Assembly: GCA_951812925.1 (NCBI GenBank)
Contig: OX638368.1
Location: 82,070,909-82,134,908 of the forward strand
Direction: 5' to 3'
Length of the DNA: 64,000 bases
Origin: Calliopum simillimum
Taxonomy: Eukaryota > Arthropoda > Insecta > Diptera > Lauxaniidae
The translations under genes were made by a program, and so were the position numbers. Positions 12,541 to 22,223 of this stretch are shown here, one piece after another (the first letter of the stretch is position 1; each line of letters begins with the position of its first letter). The notes beneath the pieces were generated by a model. It searched no databases. It had not been told where the DNA came from and saw only the letters and a program-made list of their open reading frames with translations.

Positions 12541-14104
12541 TAATTTATTTTTTTAAAACTAATGATATGAACTGTGAATAAATAATTAGTAAATAAATAG
12601 TCTTATAGCTTTTATCTATAACTCATAAAAGTTATTTTATAAGACTATTTATATACGATACACTTTGAATAAAATAAATAAATTTTGTTAAAATTATTAA
12701 ATTTATGGTGTTTTTTATCGTTATTAAGTCTTCAAAATAGAAAATTCCTATTAATTTTAACATTGCTTGCTCAGTTGACGCAGTCTCAATGTATATTTTT
12801 GAGACAACTTATTTTTCATATGTGCTTCATCTAAAAATTTTTTGCTCCACGTTCAAAGAACAAATCAAGTAGTCATTTGCATGTATGATATAGAGCAAAT
12901 GGACAAATACTAGTCCTGCAAAAAAATTCGAAATTTGAAGTGATATTGATGGCTGCGGAACCCAAAATTTGGGGAGAAGTTACTAAAATCATCCATCTAT
13001 TAATTGGCAAAGTTAGAAAAAATTCGATCACGGAAATTTTCTGCTATCACTGGCCAAACTTTCTTTTTTGATTTTCTCGAAACATACTTTTGTGTATATG
13101 GGGCAAAAGAGCATTCAGCCGACGATATCTCCTGGGCTATAGCTCGTACGAAAACAATTTTGATATGAAATTTTATATGCTCCAATATAGTCTACCAATA
13201 TTTTTCTCCTAAAGCAACTATTAGCGAAATATTTGCAAAAAACTGATTTAAGGCGCCAATTTTTTCCATTTTTAATAGTGAAAAATTTTTCAATACCATT
13301 AAAAGAATTTTGAATGCGCATTGTTTAAACAAAATTTGCGAAAACATCGAATAAAAACATCGACGCTAAAAATCGATTTTGCAAAAAAATCGAACTCCAA
13401 ACATCGATGTTGAATTTACCAATTTTGAAAAATAAGTGTGATATTTTGATTAATTTATTTGTAATTTACCTAATACCTAATTTAATAAAAAATTTAGTTT
13501 TTTATAATCATAATTTAAGATTACATTGGATACGAATTCGTACGAAATTTTTGCCGTACGAATAAAACATGTCCCAATAAAAATAAGTATAATTAACTTC
13601 AATAGCCGATCTGGAGCATTTTGACTTGCAAAGTGCAAAATAAAAATGAACTCCAATCAATTGCAAAAATATACAATAATAAGATGGTCAGCTCGTTACT
13701 TGATTTTCGGAAGAACAGGGCCATTCGGAAAAATGTCACGCAAAGCGACAAGACGATATGTGTATTGCTGGATTTTTCTTTGGAATTCTTAATATTTTTA
13801 TTGTGTTTATTATGAAACTTCAAAAAATTTGAACGCAGCAACAATTTATTACGTTTTTTGCGACATTATTTGCAGCTGGCCCTCATTTCGCGAAAAGACG
13901 AGTAGCTTACTCGTTGAAGTTTGCCCATCTTGTTATTTATATATTTTTGTCAATTGTAAACAACTCGCTCATACAGAATCAAAATAAAAAATGGCCCTGC
14001 AGATTGTACGCGAAATCAATAGAAGCAGATTAAGAATAACATCTCTGGCATCTCTGTAATAAATGTCAAATGCGGATGACATGCCTAGCCTACTAACCTT
14101 CCAG
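12541..14104. other. No gene recognised
   Basis: AT-rich DNA with a small hairpin at about 12593-12655 and the right-hand 27-bp inverted repeat at 13103-13129. No coding frame with a recognisable domain. Confidence 0.35.
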
Positions 14105-14129
14105 TTCGAACTAGAGCTGTCTGTTTCTG

Positions 14130-14330
14130 TACGAACGTGATCACGTGAGTACGAACTTCGTACTTTAAGGGTACGAAATCACGTACCTCCAATTCACGAG
14201 AATTTGAGGTTCGCACAGGTACGTGAATTTGGTAAAATTCGTACCTTTGATACGAATTTCGTACTTTTCGTACCTCGTACTTCGTACTTTGCGTACCTCG
14301 TATTTCGTACTTTTCGTACCCCATTTGAGA
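14130..14330. repeat. Degenerate GTACGAA / TTCGTAC array
   Basis: More than a dozen copies of TTCGTAC or its complement GTACGAA occur in about 200 bp, separated by 2-12 bases. The pattern is tightest at 14238-14322, where CGTAC recurs every 7-12 bases. Confidence 0.75.
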
Positions 14331-14339
14331 TAGTACTGA

Positions 14340-14770
14340 TATGCCACGCCCACTATTTAACGATTGATCGAAAAAAAAATTTAACACGTTATATCTCGAA
14401 AACTGTAGACGCTATTTCCATGAAATTTGGTAGATAGGTGCTCCACATAATTACCATCTGCTGACCAAAAAGTGGGCGTGATCGGACAATGCCACGCCAA
14501 CTTTTACCGATTCGAAGAATGGACAATTTAAAACGCTATAGCTCCTAAAATATACAAGTTATTTCGATGAAATTTGGTAGGTAGGTGCACCACATAATTA
14601 CCATTCGTTGACCAAAAAGTGGGCGTGATCGAACAATGCCACGCCTACTTTTTAACGATTTGAAGAATTGGCACTTTAAAACGCTATATCTCCCAAAATA
14701 TAAAAGCTATTTCGATTAAAATTGATAGGTAGCTGCACCAAATAATTAGCATCCGCGAACGCGAACCGAC
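14340..14770 (+). repeat. Tandem repeat of about 150 bp, roughly three units
   Basis: Each unit runs through a block with ATGCCACGCC, an AAAACGCTATA block, a GATGAAATTTGGTAG block and CACATAATTACCAT followed by GACCAAAAAGTGGGCGTGAT. Units begin near 14340, 14490 and 14636. The style resembles the interior repeats of dipteran non-autonomous elements. Confidence 0.7.
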
Positions 14771-15194
14771 TTCGCTATTCTGGCACCATATTCGGATTCA
14801 GCGACCCCGAAAACATAAAGTTCAGGTGGTTTGATCTTTCGCGCATGGTACTTTTTTTTTTTTTGTGGGCCTGTGTTTTCTTTTTAACTAAAGTTTATTT
14901 AGCTGAGAATTCCAAATGTATTTTTAGGGTTGCTTCATACTTTTTACAAAATTTTCCGAAATAGCTATTTAAGGAGTAATAGCGTTTTATATTGTCCATT
15001 CTTCAAATCATAAAAAAGTATTCACGTGATCCGACAGCTCTAGTTCGAACCTGCCCCACTATAAATTAGTTTAACAACCTTTCGCCAGAAGAGGGTGGCA
15101 ACCCTAAATGTTAGAATATGTTCATATGTAGTACCCGTGGTTCAATAACAATGGTTATGGCAAGCTGTCAAAATAAAAAAATGGAACCCTGCAC

Positions 15195-17223
15195 TTGCCT
15201 TCCTATCTGTCAAAAGACTAGAATCTCTGTAATGTGGTCACATGCGGGATAGGGAAATAACTTGCATATAAGTGATTATATGCTCTAAGTCCTGCAGCAT
15301 GCAAGCATATAGCGCTGGAAATATCCTCCCACGACCAGTTTTTGTAAATATTTGGATATCTGAAAAATATTGAAAATATTTAAAATAACACCATATTAAA
15401 ATTGAAGTTACGTACTTCAACCTTTGAACTTGTCCTTTTGTAATATGTTTGAGGCTTTCTTCAAGGGCAACCGTTTCTTGGGTCTTATCAGCAAGCTTCT
15501 TTTTCGCTTCATTGAGCTCTGCTTCCAATTTTTTAACCCTTTCCGTGATTTTGTCCAATATATTGGACGATCGCTTTCCGCTATGTTTCAAAGCCTACTG
15601 TTACCGCTACATTTTTGCTATTCTCTTTTCAACATATTTTTAGCGTTGAACAAGGTTTCTTAAGTTTGTAAATGTTGATTGTGCTGGCATTCTGAAAGCC
15701 AAAAATCATTTTTTCCATGTTTTAGTGAATGTATATTTTTGGTTTTTTGATGGGCAATGTTCTGATAAAAATAATACATATTTCTAAGGCTCGGATCATT
15801 TCCAAAAAATTCATCAGTATTTCGACAAAATTAGATAATAGATTCGTGGTAAATAATTTTACAAAAGTTGTATGAGGTAACCTGCGGAGTGCAATTTATA
15901 GGTGTCCAATATATTGGACAACTGCATTCACAGGTTGTATTTTTTTGTATTATTGTATATAAAAATATCGTTTTTCATAAGATATGTCATCAAATAAAAC
16001 ACTTTCTATGGTCAGATCATGGATATAACGTTGATGACAGATTTGAGGATCCGCTGCAGTGGTGTAGCTGTTTAATTATATGTCTAAAATGCAATGAACT
16101 TCTTTGCGTAAAAAATACCAGAATTGCTTTCAGGAATTACACAAAAAGAAAAAAAAATTTATATTGCATGTTTTCCTCTTAATTTCAAAATTTTATCAAG
16201 GAAAATTTTCTTTATATTAAAATAAATACTAAAAAATTACTAATACTAAGCTCTTACATCATCAATTAATTGAAAATTGGCAAGATGTATTGAAAAAATT
16301 ATGGTCGTTGCGAGTAATTGTCCAATATATTGGACACCTCATACCACCCACATTAGGCAACCTACCTCGATTTTTCTTTCATATTTGTATTTCTCGGCAT
16401 CAAATTAGCCTTTGGGCCAAATTTCATAATTTTAACTTAACTTCTCGATTAAAAGCACGGAAAGGGTTAATATGTTTTTTCAGGTTGATTATCTCTGACA
16501 ACTGCAAACTATAAATACGTGTTTAAAAATTAGTACTCTAAGGAAAAAAGGTTTAAAAAAATAGAATATGCAAAAGGCAAACGCGAGCCCATTACGTATG
16601 TAGTGTTTTATAAACAGGAATAATACATACTCAGTTTGGGTTCCAAACTCGGCATGTGTTACTGGTAATTCGGAAGCGTTCGCTACTAGAGCTCTGGGTA
16701 ACTTTTGAATGTCCAACAAGTTTTGGTACGACGTATTCGCTGCAACAGATTTTTAATCTTATAAAAAAATTAATTATAGTACATTAACCTTACCAGATAC
16801 ATTGCATCTGTTCAACTGCACAGGTAGGTTTTGGAGATCAGCCAATGGTTGAGCCATTCCACTAGTATTAGCATACTCTGAAAATCAACAAGTTTACTAT
16901 TTAAGTGCTAATAACAAAACTGGTTTCTAACTTTAAGACCAAGTCTTACCACACGAATTACTGCTTGAAACCGATTTTGAATAACGAGCTAAGAGTCGTT
17001 TTGGTATAGCTCCAGGCATCAGTCTGCACTTTTTGTTGCCAGGAGGACCATTAATAAAATCCTCTGGGTCAAAGTGCTTATGGCAAACATGAGCAGATTT
17101 GCTGAACTCAAATCCGCAAGCTTCAGTCCAGCGTCGACGCCTAAATTCATTGTCAGGAACACAAAACATGGACACATTTTCTTTTGAAGCGATCGCGCGA
17201 CAAATGTAGCACGAAAATGGCAT
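15195..17223 (-). pseudogene. THAP9/P-like transposase gene, spliced but with stops
   Basis: Exon 1 (17223-16950) encodes a THAP domain with C5, C8, C47, H50 and W32. Good GT-AG sites join it in frame to exons at 16877-16794 and 16739-16631. Exon 4 (15691 to about 15418) ends in a coiled coil (KITERVKKLEAELNEAKKK) in frame with its start. The last exon (about 15350-15195) carries WSWEDISSAICLHAAGLRAY followed by TTLQRF, a block typical of THAP9/P-type transposases just before the catalytic core. In exon 4 four stop codons (TAA, TAG, TAA, TAG) lie between the splice site and the coiled coil, and the last exon meets TAG right after TTLQRF. I read it as a decayed P-like element gene. An undetected short intron could rescue exon 4 but not the missing catalytic core. 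Confidence 0.65.
15868..16350. repeat. Small TIR element in the P-like gene's intron
   Basis: GTATGAGGT and then GGTGTCCAATATATTGGACAA appear on the left (15868-15922). The reverse complement of the same sequence lies at 16318-16345. The 16-bp core is itself a palindrome. The interior is AT-rich and non-coding. It lies within the intron between exons 3 and 4 of the decayed THAP gene. Confidence 0.45.
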
Positions 17224-17439
17224 TTTTATCTATATTCACACAATTAGATTGAAAATTTTTATGTTCAAATAATTTGTATTTATATTTCAATTGTCAATGT
17301 TTGTTTTGGTTTGGTTACTTATTTTGACATTTTCGTAGCTGTTTTCAAAAAGGCGGAAAATAAAATTAGTCTGAATAGAAAAAAATTAAATTTAATCTAT
17401 TTATTACAAATTAATTGAAATCAATTGAAAAGTGTCGTG

Positions 17440-18426
17440 ATGTCAACTATGGTGAAGCGTCGCAAAGCATCCACTAAGAAATATCCGTGCGTTAGCTGCA
17501 AGAAGGAGTGTTTGGACTCGCAGGACTGCATATGCTGTGATTCTTGCAACAAGTGGGTTCACATGACCTGTTCCAAACTCACCGCCGACCAATTTCAGCT
17601 ACTGGAGAATTCTGACGGTGATTACAAGTGTGAGAAGTGCGATCCGGTGTTTTTATGTGGTATGGGCGGAGACACTTCTACATCGCCGAACTTAACCTCA
17701 ACCAGCGATGTCAACAGCTTATCGAAACTGATAAAAAATTTGGAGAAAACATTACTGGATGAAGTTAAAAGCCTCAAGGATTCGGTCTCATTTTTAAGTA
17801 AACAGTATGATGACTTCTTGACTACTGTTGAAAAGTATAAAGTTGAAGTCTCTAGTTTGCAAAGGGAAAAGGAAGTGCTTAAATCTAGAATTAATAAATT
17901 AGAAAATGATTTTCTTTCTGCTGATAAGGACCGCGTTCGGAATGACATTGTTGTTTCGTCTGAGAAAGAGGTGATTGCCAATGATCCAGTTGCGTCTATG
18001 TTGGATATTGCATCTGATGTTAAAGTGAGTTTGTCTGTTGCTGATATTACAGCTGTCTCGGTTTTGAAAAGTTACAGTGTCACTGACAAAGCTGGGACCC
18101 TGCATGATAAAGTTGTTTTGAAGTATTCTTTACGGAATGCTTCGAGAAGAGATGAGATCTTGAAAAATAAAAAACAACTAAAAGATTCTGCAACGTTCAA
18201 ACGTGTTTCCATACGTGAGGCCTTGCCAAAAAATTCACTGGAATTGTTGAACTATGCCAATAGCCTCCGCCAAGTAGGATACGCGTCTGTCTTTTCGTCT
18301 TATGGGCGTATCTTCACTAAGTATAAAGTTGATGATAAGCCGGTGCTGCTAAAGAATAAAATTGAAATTGATCGTTTGTTAAAAAAAAGCGCAAACGCAA
18401 CAAGTGCTGAAGAAGCTCCAAACTAA
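17440..18426 (+). CDS. Retrotransposon ORF1 protein with PHD finger and coiled coil
   Basis: The frame is open from 17425, but the first ATG is at 17440 (MSTMVKRRK), giving 328 residues. A PHD-type C4HC3 finger occupies about residues 14-67: C-x2-C, C-x2-C, then WVHMTC and finally C-E-K-C. Next is a Ser/Thr linker, then a Lys/Glu-rich coiled coil at about residues 95-170 (LQREKEVLKSRINKLEND). The C-terminal third resembles the conserved region of LINE ORF1 proteins (VSIREALPKNSLELLNYA, VGYASVFSSYGRIFTKY). In LINEs such a protein is expected to bind the element RNA and, through the PHD finger, possibly chromatin. ORF2 starts 60 bases downstream. Confidence 0.85.
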   Translation: MSTMVKRRKASTKKYPCVSCKKECLDSQDCICCDSCNKWVHMTCSKLTADQFQLLENSDGDYKCEKCDPVFLCGMGGDTSTSPNLTSTSDVNSLSKLIKNLEKTLLDEVKSLKDSVSFLSKQYDDFLTTVEKYKVEVSSLQREKEVLKSRINKLENDFLSADKDRVRNDIVVSSEKEVIANDPVASMLDIASDVKVSLSVADITAVSVLKSYSVTDKAGTLHDKVVLKYSLRNASRRDEILKNKKQLKDSATFKRVSIREALPKNSLELLNYANSLRQVGYASVFSSYGRIFTKYKVDDKPVLLKNKIEIDRLLKKSANATSAEEAPN

Positions 18427-18486
18427 GTTTTGTCATCGGGACCCATATGTATATATTGAATCCTTTTAAAAATAAGTATTTTTTTT

Positions 18487-21331
18487 ATGAATTACAACAG
18501 CATAATTGATTTTAACTTATCTTATAGTAGTTCTAATAACATAACTATAGTTTCGCTAAATGCTCGCAGCATCAGTTCCCTTGATAAATTTAGTCATTTC
18601 AAAGAAATCATTTCGTCTTTTAAAAATTTACCAAAAATTGTTATTGTTCAAGAAACATGGTTTGATGGTCACTTGATTGATCTATATCAGCTCCCCGGCT
18701 ACTCAGTTGTTCACTGTTGTAGATGTGATAGTTATGGTGGTGTAAGCATTTATTTGGATGATAGTGTGGAATACTCTGTGATTTTTAGTGAATCGTCTCA
18801 GTTCGTCGAGGCGATTGGTTTAAAGCTAACGTCTCTCAATTTAAATGTAGTTGGATTTTATAGGTCCCATAAATGTAGTATCGAAAATTATTTCGAATTT
18901 TTAAGTAGAAAATTTGATTTCTTTGGTAATGCTGAAACTATTTTCTTTGGAGATTCAAATATTAATATCCTTGAAGCTTCATCCATTACAAATCATTTCA
19001 AAAACCTTTGCTTAAGTTATAACTATACTTTCCTTCATTCGACTGTCACTAGGCCTTACAGTAATAGTTGCATTGACCATGTTTTTTACAACGGCATAAG
19101 AGATCTAACTAAAGTCTGCGTGATTAATTGTGATATTAGTGACCATTCACTACTTTTGGCTACCTTCCATTGTGCTACTAATGCTGATAGATGCAGTGAA
19201 ATAGCTATGAGGAAAATCAATTATTCTTTGATACAGCAGCAGATCCAATCATTAGTATCGAGAACTGATATATCGTTTGATAATTGTGATATTCTTGTAA
19301 ACTCGCTTTCATCAATTGTTAAAAGCAACACTTTTTCAAATCGAACTCGCGTCAACAAAAGGAAAAAAAATGGCTCCGTGGATTGATGGGAATCTCGAAA
19401 AGCTTATTAATATCAAGAATGAATACTGGTCTAAGTTTAAGAAAAACAGGAGTAATCTTAGTCTTCTTGAAAATTTTAAAAGGCTAAATTCAATCATCAA
19501 GCCGATCTTAAAAGAAAAGCGTTCTAATTATTTAAATAGAGAAATTGAGAGATGTCAAGGTGATCCGAAAAAAATTTGGAGGAAAATTAATGCTTTGGTC
19601 AAAGAAATTCCTAGGAAATCTTTTCCTATCTACGAAAATAATGTTTTGTTAGACGATTTAGCTATCGCAAATAAATTTAACAATTTTTCCTGTTTAATTG
19701 GTGAAAACATCACTAACTCGCTTATAAGTTTTCCTTGGGATGATATTAATTTCTTCCAGTTTCTAATTCCTCCTTCTTCAAACTTTGTCTTTAATTTTGA
19801 GAGAACTTCCTCCTCCCAAGTTAAAGAAATTATATCGTCTTTAAATAATCAGACCTCTGCTGGTTGGGATGGCGTTTCGAGTGTAATATTCAAAAATTCT
19901 CTTGAACAATTAGTTGATATTATTTGCAATTTGTTTAATTTGGTTATTGAAACCAACACCTTCCCAAATTGCTTAAAAATCCAAACGGTTTCTCCAATTT
20001 TCAAGAAAGGTGAAAAAGGTAATGTGGATAACTATCGACCGATTTCAATCCCGCCAACGCTTAGTAAAATTTTCGAAAGACTTTTGTATGATCAAATGTA
20101 TTCATTTATTACAAATAATGGTTTGTTGTACAGTCACCAATATGGCTTCCTTCGTGGTTTAGGTACGCAAACTGCTCTTATTGAAATAATTGACCTTATC
20201 TGCAAACAAATTTCGCCGAGTAAGTTAGTTGGGGGTTTATTTCTTGATCTTAGTAAGGCCTTTGACTCAATTGATCACTGTATTCTACTTGAAAAATTGA
20301 GCTTTTATGGATTCTCTATGAATGCAATTAGTCTGATCAAAAGTTATTTGTCGGAAAGAAAGCAATATGTTATTGTAAATGGATTGTCTAGTGAGCTTAA
20401 CGACATTAGTACTGGTGTCCCACAGGGCTCAGTTTTAGGGCCTTTGCTTTTCCTAATATTTATCAATGATGTCTCTCGACTTCCTCTAAAAGGGAAAATA
20501 TTTTTGTTTGCGGATGACTGTTCTATTTTTTATCCTGGTAATTGCGTTGATGATATTAGGCACGATATAAAAGAAGACCTAATAGTTTTGGATGAATTCT
20601 TTAGGCTGAATAAGCTGATGTTGAATGTTAAGAAAACTAATGTAATTTGTTTTCGTGGTAAACGTAAAGTAATTGATAATTTAGAAATCATTCATAACGG
20701 AGAGTTGCTAACGCAAGTCAATTGCATCAAATTTCTTGGGGTTAAAATTGATTGTTTTTTAAGTTGGCAAGATCACATTGACTGGTTAGAGAATAAATTA
20801 GCTGTAGTTAATGGGTTACTCTATAAAATAAAGTATAAACTTTCAATCCCTACAAAAAAATTGATTTACTTTGGGCTTGCTCACTGCCATATCTCTTATG
20901 CCACCGGTATCTGGGCTGCTTTCTCGAACTCTAATAGTGTTCAAGTAATGCAAAATAAAATGTTAAAAAATGTTTTCAATCTGCATTCTCGATATCATTC
21001 AGTTGATCTTTACTCCAATTATCGTATTTTGCCTGTTAAGGCCATTCATAGGTTACAGTTGTTATGGCACGTTCATAAAGTCCAAAATAATCTAAGTCCT
21101 AATAATGTTCAGATTTTGACGCTTCAACACTCGTATGATACAAGGCATAGAAATCTTCTGGTCATTTCCCGAGCAGTAAATGCTATGTCGTCGCAGAGTA
21201 TATCGCACAATGGACTTAGGTGGTATAATGAGTTGAACAGTTCGATCAAGAACCTATCGAATATGGAGTTATTCAAAAAGAAGTTAAAAGAATTCCTCTT
21301 AAATAGAACTACGCTGCTAGCTATATTGTAA
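18487..21331 (+). CDS. Retrotransposon ORF2: AP endonuclease and reverse transcriptase, one frameshift
   Basis: The first part (18487 to about 19370) is an exonuclease-endonuclease-phosphatase fold: SLNARSI, IVQETWF (catalytic E), FFGDSNIN, and a C-terminal SDHSLL (catalytic D, H). The second part (about 19370-21331) is an RT: SAGWDGV, NYRPISIPPTLSK, FLDLSKAFDSIDH, GVPQGSVLGPLLF, FADDCSIF (intact catalytic FADD), then thumb and C-terminal region. The parts lie in different frames. The switch falls at an A8 run (19363-19370); seven A would make the junction continuous. Apart from this the ORF is intact, about 945 residues, the usual LINE size. This could be a real inactivating insertion, a homopolymer sequencing error or, less likely, programmed slippage. 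Confidence 0.85.
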
Positions 21332-21643
21332 ATTTTGTATTTTTCTACTTAACCTGTAAAATTGTATAAATTTGTAAATTTTCAATTTAGCTTAAGTTCC
21401 TAGTTATGTCAATGAATTGTTAAGGGTTATATTTCTTTTCCTTGAATTGTTTCATTTTAATGATTTTAAAAATCACTTCTAGCTTTTAAGTTGTCGGTCT
21501 CTTTTAGTTCCTTAGACCTTTTGGTTGAACTAGTCATTTAATAATTATTTATATTAGTTAAATTATTTTTAATTATTTATAACTTTTTACATGAATTAAT
21601 AAGACTTTAAATATAATAAAAAAAAAAAAAAAAAAAAAAAAAA

Positions 21644-22005
21644 GAAGAAGCATCATTTGTTATCGCTGCAACCAGGGTAATTCAACCATGGTTCAAATAT
21701 TAACAACCATGTGTAGTACCAATGTTGACAACTACTAGCGCTATAGTACAAAACATATCGTGATGTTGATCAACATTTTTCTAGTTTTTAACGAAGGTGA
21801 AGTTGGCGGCAGTTGTGAAGTTTAGTTTTTTTGTGTTCTGTCAAATTGTACAACTGTCAAATTGACAAAATAAAGAGAAAAAATCACAATACAAAAACTG
21901 GTGAAATCTAATTACGCTTGCAAAATTCTACCTGAAAAAATAAAAGAATATAAGAATTAATTAAGAAAAGGAATATAAACACAGGGAAAGCTTCGAAAGT
22001 ATGTT
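21644..22005 (+). promoter_or_regulatory. Atg14 upstream region and 5' leader
   Basis: This 360-bp segment between the LINE poly(A) and the Atg14 start codon must hold the promoter and leader if no upstream exon exists. I see no clear TATA box. The final part (about 21880-22005) is purine-rich and free of long inverted repeats. The LINE insertion thus sits only about 360 bp from the start codon. Confidence 0.3.
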
Positions 22006-22223
22006 ATGGCATCCAGCTCCAGTTCCGATGAAAGTTCTAAAGCGCCAGGGAACTTTCATGTTTCATCGTCAAATGACGATGTCTGCGATGCGATAGAAAC
22101 CCATGGTAGAAAGCGTAATTTGGATGGTCCAGTGTTGAAATGTCCACTATGCTGCACATTACAAAAACGTTTTTACTGCCGAATTTGTGTCAAGAATGGG
22201 AATTTTATGCATTCGGGTGAAAG
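22006..22223 (+). CDS. Atg14: Atg14 exon 1 (zinc-binding N-terminus)
   Basis: Start ATG at 22006, donor GTGAGA at 22224. The exon ends in phase 2 (AG), completed by T at 26083 to a Ser codon. It encodes the Ser-rich leader and the two CxxC pairs. Confidence 0.9.

Larger units (their letters stand above)
14105..15049. mobile_element. 945-bp non-autonomous TIR element
   Basis: The sequence TTCGAACTAGAGCTGTC at 14105-14121 is mirrored exactly by GACAGCTCTAGTTCGAA at 15033-15049. TTCGAA itself is palindromic and could be a 6-bp target duplication. The interior is non-coding. It holds a CGTAC-rich array and a tandem repeat of about 150 bp, both listed separately. Confidence 0.6.
17300..21643 (+). 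mobile_element. Near-complete non-LTR retrotransposon with PHD-finger ORF1
   Basis: ORF1 (17440-18426) and ORF2 (18487-21331) are followed by a 3' UTR of about 290 bp and an A-tract of about 25 residues at 21619-21643, the expected LINE layout. The 5' end is not sharply defined and is placed before the ORF1 start in an AT-rich leader. Target duplications were not found. A PHD ORF1 with AP-endonuclease and RT ORF2 places it in the CR1/Jockey group of LINEs. Confidence 0.85.
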
